Shown here: positions 34,642 through 44,043 of the stretch, in pieces
Numbering within the stretch: the first letter of the stretch is position 1
Layout: every line of letters starts with the position of its first letter
From: Halomonas sp.
Lineage (GTDB): Bacteria > Pseudomonadota > Gammaproteobacteria > Pseudomonadales > Halomonadaceae
Assembly: GCF_017515565.1 (NCBI RefSeq)
Contig: NZ_JAFWFN010000051.1
Coordinates: forward strand, 1-64,000
Reading direction: 5' to 3'
Length of the DNA: 64,000 nt
Position numbers and translations under genes: made by a program
Notes under the pieces: model-generated
What the model was told of the DNA's origin: nothing
The model's database searches: none
The model's input: only the letters and a program-made list of their open reading frames with translations

Positions 34642-36663
34642 ATGAACCATACGCCCGCTTACCCCCACCTTTTTCGCCCGCTGACCCTCGGCCACTTAAC
34701 GCTTCCCAATCGTGTGCTGATGGGATCGATGCATACCAATTTAGAAGAAGCGCCCAATGGCTTTGAGCGCTTGGCCGCGTTTTATGCCGAGCGCGCGCGC
34801 GCGGGCGTTAGCCTGATCGTTACCGGGGGTATTGCGCCAAATGCCGAAGGCGCGGTTTTTCAGGGCGCTAACGCGCTGACGGAAGAGTCCCAGGTACAAG
34901 AGCATCGGCAGGTGGTGGACGCGGTGCATGCGGCGGGCGGTCATCTCTGTATGCAGATTCTTCACGCTGGCCGATACGCCTACTCCCCTGAGCTAGTGGC
35001 CCCCTCCGCTATACAAGCGCCTATCAACCCGTTTACCCCGCGGGCGCTTTCAAGCGATGACGTTGAGCAGCAAATCGCTGACTACGTGCGCTGCGCACAG
35101 CTTGCCCAGCAGGCGGGTTATGACGGTGTTGAGGTCATGGGTTCCGAAGGCTATCTGATCAATCAGTTTATTTGCCAGCGTACTAATCAGCGCGACGACG
35201 AATGGGGCGGGAGCTTCGAACAGCGTATCCGCTTCCCCGTGGAAATTGTTGAGCGTATTCGTGCAGCGGTCGGCGAGCGTTTCTTGCTGATTTTCCGCCT
35301 TTCTATGATTGACCTGGTGGAAGAGGGCAGCACGTGGGAAGAGGTAGTGCAGCTTGGTCAGGCCATTGAAGCCGCCGGCGCTAACGTGATTAATACCGGT
35401 ATTGGCTGGCATGAAGCGCGTGTGCCAACCATTGTCACCAGTGTTCCCCGCGCCGCCTTTACAGAAGTCACCAAGCGCATTAAATCAGCGCTCTCTATTC
35501 CACTGATCACCACCAACCGCATCAATATGCCGGAGGTTGCCGAGCGCGTGCTGGCTGAAGGCCACGCCGATATGGTTTCCATGGCGCGTCCTTTTCTGGC
35601 TGACCCAGAGTGGGTAAGCAAAGCCGAAGCAGGCTTGGCGGAAGAAATAAATACCTGCATCGCCTGTAATCAGGCCTGCTTGGATCACACCTTTATGGGC
35701 AAGCTGACCTCTTGCCTGGTGAACCCCCGTGCTTGCCACGAAACCGAGCTGGGCCTTGACCCCGCGCAAACGCCTAAGCGGGTAGCGGTGGTGGGTGGTG
35801 GTCCGGCGGGGCTTGCTACCGCCGTCGCAGCGGCAAGCCGAGGGCACCAAGTGGTGCTGTTTGAGCGCCGCAGCGAGCTGGGCGGGCAGTTTAACTATGC
35901 CCGCAAAATTCCCGGCAAAGAGGAGTTCAATGAAACCCTACGCTATTTCCGCGTCATGCTGGAAAAGCATGCGGTAGAGGTACGCTTAAACACGGCGGCC
36001 ACTCCCGACAACCTAGCTGAGTTTGATGAGGTGGTGATTGCCACCGGCGTGATGCCCAGGGAACTGGCACTCCCAGGGGCTGATCACTCCAGTGTGCTTA
36101 GCTACGCTGAAGCGATTGAGCAGCCCGAGCGGGTAGGCAAGCGCGTAGCGGTCATTGGCGCGGGTGGCATTGGGTTTGATGTATCAGAGCTGTTGGCCCA
36201 CCAGGGGCATACCTCCCTGGATCTTGATGCCTGGTGCGACGAGTGGGGTGTCGACCTCGCTATGGGCGAGCGGGGTGGTTTAAAGCCGCCAATGCCGCCA
36301 GCCTCATCCCGGGAAATCGTCATGCTGCAGCGTAAAAATTCAAAGCCCGGCAAAAATCTGGGTAAAACCACGGGCTGGGTGCACCGCGCATCGCTAAAGC
36401 AGCGTGGTGTTAAAACCCTGACCGGCTGCGAATACCTTAAAATCGACGATGCAGGCTTACATATCCGTCGTGATGACGAGGAGCAGGTGCTGGCGGTAGA
36501 TACGATTGTTGTTTGCGCAGGCCAGGAGTCGGTGCGTGATTTAATTGCTCCCCTCACCCAGGCTGGCGGTCGTGTACACGTGATTGGCGGTGCAGATGAA
36601 GCTGCTGAACTGGATGCCAAGCGCGCTATTGACCAGGGCACGCGTCTTGCCGCTGCGCTTTAG
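34642..36663 (+). CDS. fadH: NADPH-dependent 2,4-dienoyl-CoA reductase FadH
   Basis: Iron-sulfur flavoenzyme of 673 residues that reduces 2,4-dienoyl-CoA during beta-oxidation of unsaturated fatty acids. The N-terminal old-yellow-enzyme TIM barrel (about 8-335) contains MQILHAGRYAY and GYDGVEVMGSEGYLINQF. The [4Fe-4S] motif CIACNQACLDHTF...C follows (C-x2-C-x3-C-x11-C). The C-terminal part binds FAD and NADPH (VAVVGGGPAGLATAVAAASRG and VAVIGAGGIGFDVSELL in part). ATG 34642 is preferred over an overlapping GTG; TAGGAG lies 7 nt upstream. A tandem repeat array precedes it. Confidence 0.93.
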   Translation: MNHTPAYPHLFRPLTLGHLTLPNRVLMGSMHTNLEEAPNGFERLAAFYAERARAGVSLIVTGGIAPNAEGAVFQGANALTEESQVQEHRQVVDAVHAAGGHLCMQILHAGRYAYSPELVAPSAIQAPINPFTPRALSSDDVEQQIADYVRCAQLAQQAGYDGVEVMGSEGYLINQFICQRTNQRDDEWGGSFEQRIRFPVEIVERIRAAVGERFLLIFRLSMIDLVEEGSTWEEVVQLGQAIEAAGANVINTGIGWHEARVPTIVTSVPRAAFTEVTKRIKSALSIPLITTNRINMPEVAERVLAEGHADMVSMARPFLADPEWVSKAEAGLAEEINTCIACNQACLDHTFMGKLTSCLVNPRACHETELGLDPAQTPKRVAVVGGGPAGLATAVAAASRGHQVVLFERRSELGGQFNYARKIPGKEEFNETLRYFRVMLEKHAVEVRLNTAATPDNLAEFDEVVIATGVMPRELALPGADHSSVLSYAEAIEQPERVGKRVAVIGAGGIGFDVSELLAHQGHTSLDLDAWCDEWGVDLAMGERGGLKPPMPPASSREIVMLQRKNSKPGKNLGKTTGWVHRASLKQRGVKTLTGCEYLKIDDAGLHIRRDDEEQVLAVDTIVVCAGQESVRDLIAPLTQAGGRVHVIGGADEAAELDAKRAIDQGTRLAAAL

Positions 36664-36710
36664 TCAAGTTATTAGCGCGGGTGACGTAAACGTTTAAATG
36701 GCGATAGACT

Positions 36711-36775
36711 GGTTAACCCATTTAGCTGTTAACCACGGTTAAATCTCCAAGGCGCGGGTGGCACCCAGCCCGCGC
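36711..36775 (+). promoter_or_regulatory. GTTAAC-rich motif cluster and strong hairpin before the threonine aldolase gene
   Basis: GGTTAACC (36711-36718), GTTAACC (36728-36734) and GGTTAA (36737-36742) form a cluster of similar sites. Then GCGCGGG (36752-36758) pairs with CCCGCGC (36769-36775), with an inner TGG/CCA helix. No T-run follows; the start codon is 31 nt further on. Confidence 0.4.
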
Positions 36776-36806
36776 TGTACGACCGCGAGATAAAAGGACT
36801 ATTGCC

Positions 36807-37850
36807 ATGCCCTCGGAGTGCACCCCACGATTTTTGGCCAGTGATAATACGTCCGGAATTTGTCCGGAGGCCATGCGATATCTGCTAGAAGCCAATCAAG
36901 CCGATGACTTGGCCTACGGCAACGACCGCTGGACCGCCCGCGCCGCCGATCGTTTTCGTGAAATGTTCGACTACGATTGCGATGTGTTTTTTGTGTTCAA
37001 CGGTACTGCCGCAAACTCACTGGCCCTTTCCGCTATGGGGCGCAGTTACCACAGCGTGATTTGTCATGAGCTGGCGCATATTGAAACCGATGAGTGCGGT
37101 GGCCCCGAGTTCTTTTCAAATGGGGCCAAGTTGCTCACCTCGCCTGGCGCTAATGGTAAGTTGACGCCACAAGGCATTGAGGCGTTAGTAACCAAGCGCA
37201 GCGATATTCACTACCCCAAGCCCAAAGTGGTTTCGCTTACCCAGGCGACTGAAGTGGGCACGGTGTATTCGCGCGAAGAGCTGCTCGCCATTCGCGCGAT
37301 GGCCGATAAACATGACCTACGCCTGCACATGGACGGCGCGCGGTTCGCCAATGCCTGCGCCGGCCTCAATGCGAGCCCCGCCGAGCTCACGTGGCAGGTG
37401 GGTGTCGATGTTCTGTGCTTTTCAGGCACTAAGAACGGCCTTGCGTTTGGTGAGGCTATTCTGTTTTTCAACCGCGATTTGGCTGAAGACTTTGCTTATC
37501 GTTGTAAGCAGGCAGGGCAGTTGGCATCGATAATGCGCTATGTTTCCGCGCCCTGGTTGGGGCTTTTGGAAAGCGGTGCCTGGTTAACCAATGCTGAACA
37601 CGCTAACGCGATGGCACGCTATTTATCGGAAGGATTACAGGCACTTCCCGGTGTTTCACTGATGTTTCCTACCCAGGCGAACAGCGTCTTTGTTGAATTG
37701 CCCCCCCAGGCCATTGAAGCGTTGAAAGCTAAAGGTTGGACCTTCTACACCTTTATTGGCGCAGGGGGTGCGCGTTTTGTCTGTGCTTGGAACACCACCA
37801 TTGAGTTGTTAGATCAGCTATTAGTCGATGTAAAAGCAGTACTAGAGTAA
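36807..37850 (+). CDS. ltaE: Low-specificity threonine aldolase
   Basis: PLP enzyme that cleaves L-threonine or allo-threonine to glycine and acetaldehyde, 347 residues. Motifs: ASDNTSGICPEAMRYL at the N-terminus, HIETDECGGPEFFSNG, LHMDGARFANA (cofactor Asp) and CFSGTKNGLAFGEA, whose Lys should bind PLP. It is a single gene with its own terminator. This family branch is annotated as low-specificity L-threonine aldolase or beta-eliminating lyase; specificity cannot be told from sequence alone. Confidence 0.88.
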   Translation: MPSECTPRFLASDNTSGICPEAMRYLLEANQADDLAYGNDRWTARAADRFREMFDYDCDVFFVFNGTAANSLALSAMGRSYHSVICHELAHIETDECGGPEFFSNGAKLLTSPGANGKLTPQGIEALVTKRSDIHYPKPKVVSLTQATEVGTVYSREELLAIRAMADKHDLRLHMDGARFANACAGLNASPAELTWQVGVDVLCFSGTKNGLAFGEAILFFNRDLAEDFAYRCKQAGQLASIMRYVSAPWLGLLESGAWLTNAEHANAMARYLSEGLQALPGVSLMFPTQANSVFVELPPQAIEALKAKGWTFYTFIGAGGARFVCAWNTTIELLDQLLVDVKAVLE

Positions 37851-37877
37851 CGCTCAATGCGACTTTTATTGTCGATG

Positions 37878-37899
37878 CGCCGCCTTATGGCGGCGTTTT
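37878..37899 (+). terminator. Terminator after the threonine aldolase gene
   Basis: CGCCGCC, loop TTAT, GGCGGCG followed by TTTTG, 27 nt after the stop. The rest of the 280-nt gap to prkA shows no gene. Confidence 0.75.
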
Positions 37900-38130
37900 G
37901 CGTTCTATGCACGGTTGCTGATTTTGATTTAGCGAATATGAGCTGAGTGCTTTTCAACGCAACTAAACCTCTTCTGCCATGCTCATAACCATAACGCCGC
38001 TGCGTTGAAGAATTAGTAATTACTTTTTGCTAATGCTGACTACGCTGATAAAGCGACACCTCGTTTTGCACGCCGTTACAACGCTGTGTTTGTGCGGTAG
38101 CTGCCTGAGGATGGGCTACAGGAGAGTTCA

Positions 38131-40053
38131 ATGAGCATCTTTGATCACGTTCAAGACCGATTCGCCCGTGTACAGCAAGAAGACATTAGCCTTGAGGAGT
38201 ATCTAGCGCTTTGCCGCAAAGACCCTAAGGTCTATGCCAGCGCCTCTGAGCGCATGTTGGAAGCAATAGGCGAACCTGAAGTGATCGACACGGCGAAAGA
38301 CCCGCGTCTGTCACGCATTTTTTCGAATAAGGTAATTCGCCGCTATCCTGCCTTTGCCGAATTTCACGGCATGGAAGAAGCCATTGAGCAAATTGTGGCC
38401 TACTTCCGCCATGCAGCCCAGGGGCTAGAAGAGCGTAAGCAGATTCTCTATCTATTAGGGCCGGTGGGTGGCGGTAAGTCGTCGTTGGCTGAGCGCTTGA
38501 AACTGCTGATGGAGCGCATCCCTTTCTATGCCATTAAAGATTCACCCGTTTATGAGTCGCCGTTAGGGCTATTTTCTCCCGAAGAGGACGGCGAGCTGTT
38601 GGAAAAAGAGTACGGTATTCCCCACCGCTACCTGCGCAGCGTGATGTCGCCCTGGGCTGCTAAACGACTTAAAGAGGCCGGTGGTGATATCTCCCAGTTT
38701 AGGGTAGTGCGGCTTTACCCCTCACGGCTGAATCAAATCGCCATTTCTAAAACTGAGCCGGGCGATGAAAACAATCAGGATATCTCCTCCTTAGTAGGTA
38801 AGGTGGATATCCGTCAGCTAGAGCTTTACTCCCAGGATGACCCCGATGCCTACAGCTTCTCTGGCGGGCTGTGCCGTGCTAACCAGGGGCTGATGGAGTT
38901 TGTGGAGATGTTTAAAGCACCGATTAAGGTGCTGCATCCACTGCTAACCGCGACCCAAGAGGGCAACTACAATCCCACTGAAGGCATGGGGGCCATTCCT
39001 TTTGACGGCGTGATTTTAGCCCACTCCAACGAATCGGAATGGCAGGCGTTTCGTAATAACCGCAACAATGAGGCGTTTCTTGACCGGGTTTATATCGTCA
39101 AGGTGCCTTACTGCCTGCGGGTCTCCGAAGAGATCAAGATTTACCAGAAGCTGTTGGAGGACTCCTCGCTTAACGCAGCGCCCTGCGCGCCGGATACGCT
39201 GCGTATGCTGGCCCAGTTTTCGGTGCTTTCGCGGCTGAAGTTGCCAGAAAATTCCAGTATTTATTCGAAGATGCGCGTTTATGATGGCGAGAACCTCAAA
39301 GACACTGACCCTCGGGCTAAGTCTATCCAAGAGTATCGTGACGCGGCCGGTGTTGATGAGGGCATGCAAGGGCTATCGACCCGTTTTGCATTCAAGATTC
39401 TCTCCAAAGTATTTAACTTCGATAGCACTGAAGTAGCCGCCAACCCGGTGCACCTACTCTATGTGCTGGAGCAGGCGCTAGAGCGAGAGCAGCTACCCTC
39501 TGAAGTGTTTGAGCGCTATATCGGTTTTATTAAAGAGTTTTTGGCGCCCCGCTATGTGGATTTTATTGGCAAGGAGATCCAAACCGCCTACCTGGAGTCC
39601 TACAGCGAGTATGGCCAGAATATTTTCGACCGCTATGTGACCTATGCTGATTTTTGGATTCAGGATCAAGAGTACCGCGACCCTGAAACCGGTGAATTGT
39701 TGAATCGGCAGTCACTGAATGAAGAGCTGGAAAAAATCGAGAAGCCAGCGGGTATCTCTAATCCCAAAGACTTCCGCCACGAAGTGGTTAACTTTGTGCT
39801 GCGCGCGCGGGCACAAAACAACGGCATGAACCCTAGTTGGCAGTCCTATGAAAAACTAAAAGGCGTTATCGAACATAAAATGTTCGCCAATACCGAAGAG
39901 CTGCTACCGGTGATCTCGTTTAATGCCAAGGCCTCGAAGTCTGACCAGAAAAAACACGAGGATTTTGTGGCGCGCATGGTAGACCGTGGCTACACCGAAA
40001 AACAGGTTCGGCTACTGTCGGAGTGGTACTTACGTGTACGCAAATCCCAGTAG
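38131..40053 (+). CDS. prkA: PrkA/YeaG serine protein kinase
   Basis: AAA+ ATPase-like protein kinase of 640 residues, the usual length. The N-terminal PrkA AAA domain has Walker A GPVGGGKSSLAERL (about 110-123) and the C-terminal part resembles the eukaryotic-like kinase region of this family. E. coli YeaG is induced on nitrogen starvation and stationary phase. It is first of a three-gene operon with yeaH and spoVR, an arrangement conserved across many proteobacteria. CAGGAG precedes ATG 38131. Confidence 0.93.
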   Translation: MSIFDHVQDRFARVQQEDISLEEYLALCRKDPKVYASASERMLEAIGEPEVIDTAKDPRLSRIFSNKVIRRYPAFAEFHGMEEAIEQIVAYFRHAAQGLEERKQILYLLGPVGGGKSSLAERLKLLMERIPFYAIKDSPVYESPLGLFSPEEDGELLEKEYGIPHRYLRSVMSPWAAKRLKEAGGDISQFRVVRLYPSRLNQIAISKTEPGDENNQDISSLVGKVDIRQLELYSQDDPDAYSFSGGLCRANQGLMEFVEMFKAPIKVLHPLLTATQEGNYNPTEGMGAIPFDGVILAHSNESEWQAFRNNRNNEAFLDRVYIVKVPYCLRVSEEIKIYQKLLEDSSLNAAPCAPDTLRMLAQFSVLSRLKLPENSSIYSKMRVYDGENLKDTDPRAKSIQEYRDAAGVDEGMQGLSTRFAFKILSKVFNFDSTEVAANPVHLLYVLEQALEREQLPSEVFERYIGFIKEFLAPRYVDFIGKEIQTAYLESYSEYGQNIFDRYVTYADFWIQDQEYRDPETGELLNRQSLNEELEKIEKPAGISNPKDFRHEVVNFVLRARAQNNGMNPSWQSYEKLKGVIEHKMFANTEELLPVISFNAKASKSDQKKHEDFVARMVDRGYTEKQVRLLSEWYLRVRKSQ

Positions 40054-40119
40054 CGGATGGTTCTTAAGGCTAGTGCCGGTTAATAGGGCTAGCCCTTAAG
40101 CCACGGTTAAGGAGGTCGT

Positions 40120-41409
40120 ATGACCTACTTTATTGATCGCAGACCTAACGCTAAGCACAAAAGCGCGGTCAATCGACAGCGCTTTCTAGAGCGTTATCGT
40201 AAGCACATCAAACGTTCGGTGGAGGAGGCGGTGAACCGCCGCTCCATTACCGACATGGAGCGGGGCGAGAAAGTATCCATACCCACGAAAGATATTTCGG
40301 AGCCGGTCTTTCAACACGGGCCCGGCGGTGCGCGAAATATTGTATCGCCGGGGAACAAGGAGTTCTTGGAAGGCGATAAAATACGCCGCCCTAGCGGTCA
40401 GGGCGGTGGGGATGGCGCAGGCGAAGGGGGGGCTTCTAACCAGGGCGAGGGTAACGATGAGTTTGCCTTCACCCTTAGCCGCGAGGAGTTTCTGGAGTTT
40501 GTGTTCGACGGCTTAGAGCTGCCTCATTTACAGCGCAAGCCGCTTAAATCCCTCGAAGAAATCAAGATGGTGCGGGCAGGGCTAGCCCGGGATGGTGTGC
40601 CATCACGTATTAGCATTACACGCTCAATGCGGGAGGCCTATGCACGGCGTATTGCCATGCGTGCGCCAATCAAGCGGGCGCTAAAAGAGGCCCAAGACGC
40701 GCTAGCCGCCGAAGAGCGTAAAGACCCGGTGTTGCGCAACCCTGCACGCATTACCGAGCTAAAAGCCGAGGTAGAACGCCTTGAGAAGCGCATCGAAGCT
40801 GTGCCGTTTATTGATACCTACGACCTGCGCTATCACCAGCTGGCCGCACAGCCTCAGCCCTCAAGCCAAGCAGTGATGTTCTGTGTAATGGATGTATCCG
40901 GCTCCATGACGCAAAACCATAAAGACATCGCTAAGCGGTTTTTTTTATTGCTCTATCTGTTTTTAGAGAAGCATTACGAAAAGGTCGAACTGGTGTTTGT
41001 GCGCCACCACACGGCGGCGCGGGAGGTCAGCGAAGAGGAGTTTTTCTACTCCCGGGAAACGGGCGGCACGATTGTTTCTAGCGCGCTCACCTTGGTGGAT
41101 AAAATTATTGAGAAACGCTACCCCGTGGGGCAGTGGAACCTCTATGTGGCGCAAGCCTCTGACGGTGATAACTGGGATGACGACTCAAATATTTGTCGTG
41201 ATTTGCTGATCAAGCAGCTCATGCCTCAGCTGCAGTACTACGCTTATGTAGAAATTACCCCCCACGACCACCAGTCGCTTTGGCATGAGTATGAAGCCGT
41301 GGCCGCTCAGTTTTCAGAGCGGTTTGCCATGCGTCAGATTGTTGATGCGGGAGATATCTACCCTGTCTTCCGTGAGCTGTTTAAGCGCCGCTTAAGCCAG
41401 GAGCGGTAA
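40120..41409 (+). CDS. yeaH: YeaH/YhbH family protein (DUF444, VWA-like)
   Basis: Cytosolic protein of 429 residues always found with PrkA. A basic N-terminus ([20 protein letters not shown]) precedes a Gly-rich linker (about residues 88-110), and a von Willebrand A-like domain follows with metal-site MDVSGSM (about 256-262). Its biochemical role is unknown; a PrkA substrate or partner is the usual suggestion. AAGGAGG precedes ATG 40120. The gap to prkA is 66 nt and to spoVR 20 nt. Confidence 0.92.
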   Translation: MTYFIDRRPNAKHKSAVNRQRFLERYRKHIKRSVEEAVNRRSITDMERGEKVSIPTKDISEPVFQHGPGGARNIVSPGNKEFLEGDKIRRPSGQGGGDGAGEGGASNQGEGNDEFAFTLSREEFLEFVFDGLELPHLQRKPLKSLEEIKMVRAGLARDGVPSRISITRSMREAYARRIAMRAPIKRALKEAQDALAAEERKDPVLRNPARITELKAEVERLEKRIEAVPFIDTYDLRYHQLAAQPQPSSQAVMFCVMDVSGSMTQNHKDIAKRFFLLLYLFLEKHYEKVELVFVRHHTAAREVSEEEFFYSRETGGTIVSSALTLVDKIIEKRYPVGQWNLYVAQASDGDNWDDDSNICRDLLIKQLMPQLQYYAYVEITPHDHQSLWHEYEAVAAQFSERFAMRQIVDAGDIYPVFRELFKRRLSQER

Positions 41410-41429
41410 CGCGAGTAGAGGAGTGCGCT

Positions 41430-42992
41430 ATGAGTGTAACCCGCAAGCCAATAGCGACCGGTTCCGACTGGAATTTTAGCGTATTAGAGCGCTTTGACGA
41501 GGAGCTCGCCAGGCTCGCTGATGAGTATCGGCTGGACACCTATCCCAACCAAATAGAGGTAATCACCACTGAGCAGATGATGGATGCTTATGCCAGTGTG
41601 GGCATGCCGGTGGGCTACCATCACTGGTCGTTTGGTAAACAGTTTCTTGCTGTCGAGCAAGCCTATAAACGTGGTCAGATGGGACTTGCCTACGAACTGG
41701 TGATTAACTCAAACCCCTGTATTGCCTATTTGATGGAAGAGAACACCCTGATGATGCAGGTGCTGGTCATTGCCCACGCCTGCTATGGGCATAACTCGTT
41801 TTTCAAAGGCAACTACCTGTTTCGTACCTGGACCGATGCGGACTCTATTGTTGACTATTTGGTGTTTGCCCGTAAATACATTGCTCAGTGCGAAGAGCGC
41901 CATGGCGTTCATGCGGTAGAGCAGCTATTGGACGCCTGCCACGCGCTGCAAAACTATGGCGTTGACCGCTATAAGCGTCCTTCGCCTATTTCTGCGGAGG
42001 AAGAAGCCAAGCGGCAAGAAGAGCGCGAAACTTACCTGCAAACCCAGGTCAATATGCTCTGGCGAACGATCCCAGAACCACCTAGCGGGGTTGCTCCGCT
42101 GCCGGGTAGCCTACCAAGCAATGATGATCCGTTGGGGCTACATGATGGGGGCTGCTACCCACCGGAGCCGCAGGAGAACCTGCTCTACTTTATCGAGAAA
42201 AATGCCCCGTTACTGGCGCCCTGGCAGCGTGAAATTGTGCGGATTGTGCGCAAGCTGGCGCAATACTTTTATCCACAGCGGCAAACCCAGGTGATGAACG
42301 AAGGCTGGGCCTGTTTTTGGCACTACACGTTAATGAACCGGCTCTATGACGAAGGCAAGGTGGATGAAGGCCTGATGCTGGAGTTTTTACAATCCCATGC
42401 GGCGGTCATCAATCAGCCAGGCTTTGATAGTTCCCACTACAGCGGCCTTAACCCCTATGCGTTGGGCTTTGCGATTTTTATGGATATTAAACGTATCTGT
42501 GAAGCTCCCACTGAGGAGGACAAAGAGTGGTTCCCGGATATAGCTGGCAGCGCGTGGCGAGACACCCTTGAGTTTGCTATGCGTAACTTTAAAGATGAAT
42601 CCTTTATCCAGCAGTTTTTATCGCCCAAAGTCATGCGCGATCTTAAGCTTTTTTTAATCGTCGATGATGATCAGTCAGAAACGATGGAGGTTGCTGCGAT
42701 TCATGACGAGCGAGGATATAAACGAGTGCGCAACGCACTTTCAAGCCAGTATGCGCTTTCATTGCGTGAACCTAATATCCAAGTGGTAGAAGCAGCCATT
42801 CGCGGTGATCGCTCGTTAACATTGCACCACGTTCAGGATAGCCGCCGACCCTTAGGTCGCAGTGTTTATCCGGTGATACGCCATTTACAGCAGCTTTGGG
42901 GGTTTCCGGTACAGCTGGTTTCAATAGAAGACGGGAGGGTTACCCATCGCTTCCGCTGGCCGGTAGAAGAGGAAAACAAAGACACAGGCTAG
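41430..42992 (+). CDS. ycgB: SpoVR family protein (YcgB)
   Basis: Conserved 520-residue protein named after a Bacillus spore-cortex gene, but common in non-sporing proteobacteria as the third member of the prkA-yeaH-spoVR operon. Typical segments: YHHWSFGKQF, EENTLMMQVLVIAHACYGHN (seen as MLVIAHACYGHN-like) and NEGWACFWHYTLMNRLYDEG. Function unknown; associated with starvation and osmotic stress by family knowledge. GAGGAG precedes ATG 41430. Confidence 0.93.
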   Translation: MSVTRKPIATGSDWNFSVLERFDEELARLADEYRLDTYPNQIEVITTEQMMDAYASVGMPVGYHHWSFGKQFLAVEQAYKRGQMGLAYELVINSNPCIAYLMEENTLMMQVLVIAHACYGHNSFFKGNYLFRTWTDADSIVDYLVFARKYIAQCEERHGVHAVEQLLDACHALQNYGVDRYKRPSPISAEEEAKRQEERETYLQTQVNMLWRTIPEPPSGVAPLPGSLPSNDDPLGLHDGGCYPPEPQENLLYFIEKNAPLLAPWQREIVRIVRKLAQYFYPQRQTQVMNEGWACFWHYTLMNRLYDEGKVDEGLMLEFLQSHAAVINQPGFDSSHYSGLNPYALGFAIFMDIKRICEAPTEEDKEWFPDIAGSAWRDTLEFAMRNFKDESFIQQFLSPKVMRDLKLFLIVDDDQSETMEVAAIHDERGYKRVRNALSSQYALSLREPNIQVVEAAIRGDRSLTLHHVQDSRRPLGRSVYPVIRHLQQLWGFPVQLVSIEDGRVTHRFRWPVEEENKDTG

Positions 42993-43000
42993 TGGTTCCC

Positions 43001-43032
43001 AAAAAAGTTACCCCGCGACAGGCGCGGGGTAA
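43001..43032 (-). terminator. Convergent terminator between spoVR and HiPIP genes
   Basis: TTACCCCGCG, loop, CGCGGGGTAA is a 10-bp stem. On the minus strand CTTTTTT follows, so it mainly ends the HiPIP transcript; it may also stop spoVR. Confidence 0.8.
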
Positions 43033-43063
43033 TGTCTAACGGCGTTAGCCTAGCGACTAAGCG

Positions 43064-43378
43064 TTATGCTTGCGCTGTCCAAGACTGACACCAGCCTTTT
43101 GGTTCAACGCTGTTTTGCGGGAACAGCTGGCAGCCTTCTTTATCGGCGACCCAGAACATGCAGTTATCGCAGACTTCGCCTTCTTCATAGGCGGGGTGAT
43201 CGCTTGCTTCGCTAGCGACTTCAACGTAGTTAAGTGCCTGTGCCGTAGGCGAAGAAGGGTCTAAGCGGGGCAGCTCCTGTGCGAATGCAGTTTTCGACAG
43301 GATGCCAGCACCAAACGGCAGGGCGGCAAGACCCAGCACGCTGTTACGCATGAACTTACGACGGCTCTGATTAGCCAT
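43064..43378 (-). CDS. hip: High-potential iron-sulfur protein (HiPIP), Tat-exported
   Basis: Periplasmic [4Fe-4S] electron carrier of 104 residues. A Tat signal (SRRKFMRNSVLGLAALPFG) is followed by a mature domain with the four cluster cysteines in CDNCMFW, GCQLFPQN and GWCQSW. Such proteins donate electrons to terminal oxidases or reaction centres; no photosynthesis gene is nearby, so a respiratory or stress role is more likely. AAGGAG precedes ATG 43378. Confidence 0.93.
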   Translation of the reverse strand: MANQSRRKFMRNSVLGLAALPFGAGILSKTAFAQELPRLDPSSPTAQALNYVEVASEASDHPAYEEGEVCDNCMFWVADKEGCQLFPQNSVEPKGWCQSWTAQA

Positions 43379-43556
43379 GGTGTCTCCTTATCGTCACGGA
43401 CTGACGTTTGATCATAGTTAGCGGGTGGTGGTTCCACCTCTTTAACGTTCTAACACAGATTGCTTAGACGTTATCAGCTACATGCTAGCGCATGCTCAAA
43501 ATTAGTGCGAATAACCTTACTACAGCGCGACAATTGGTCACGTTAGGTCGCAGTGC

Positions 43557-43584
43557 TTGGCCCTGTCCGGTGGGCTGCTATACT
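43557..43584 (+). promoter_or_regulatory. Sigma-70-type promoter of the RAM-domain gene
   Basis: TTGGCC (43557-43562), 16-bp spacer, TATACT (43579-43584), about 50 nt before the start codon. Confidence 0.5.
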
Positions 43585-43634
43585 CGGCGATTGCCGCTAT
43601 GCGGTTTATATATTTACTTTTTAATGAGGGCGCT

Positions 43635-43910
43635 ATGCAAAACGCAGTTATTTTAATTAATACTGAAAAGGGCCAGGTCAAAGCGGTAGCCGAGCGTCTA
43701 GCCGATGTTGAAGGCATCAGTGAGGTTTACTCCACCTGTGGCCGCTACGACTTGGTTGCTATTGCCCGAACCCGCGACTTTGAAAGCCTGGCGGAACTGG
43801 TTACGGAGCGTCTCAACGCCGTGGAGGGTATCAGTGATACCGAAACCCTTAATGCCATGCAGGTGCACTCCCGCCACGATTTAGAAACGATGTTCTCGGT
43901 TGGCTGGTAG
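43635..43910 (+). CDS. Stand-alone Lrp/AsnC ligand-binding (RAM) domain protein
   Basis: A 91-residue protein consisting only of the effector-binding domain of Lrp/AsnC regulators, without the HTH. It starts MQNAVILINTEKGQVKAVAERL and ends METMFS-like (LETMFSVGW). ATG 43635 is chosen because GAGGG lies just upstream and the domain starts there; a longer in-frame start would put the promoter inside the coding region. Such proteins can bind amino acids or modulate full-length Lrp proteins; the role here is unknown. Confidence 0.8.
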   Translation: MQNAVILINTEKGQVKAVAERLADVEGISEVYSTCGRYDLVAIARTRDFESLAELVTERLNAVEGISDTETLNAMQVHSRHDLETMFSVGW

Positions 43911-44043
43911 CCGTATTGCCTGCGAACGTTAGTGCTAAATGAACACTACAAACACGTAAAAATAATCGAATAGAAAAATCAATTAAAATAATCGCTTAGA
44001 AGATAGGCGCTTATTTGGTACGTATTCCAGGGGAGTAAGGCAG

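Noticed and set aside
36102-36641. A 179-codon minus-strand frame opposite the end of fadH
   Set aside because: Low-complexity Ser/Arg/Pro composition typical of antisense frames; fadH itself is complete.
38050-38110. Sigma-54 promoter before prkA (CGACAC...TTTGCAC)
   Set aside because: The conserved GG and GC doublets are not both present at the required spacing.
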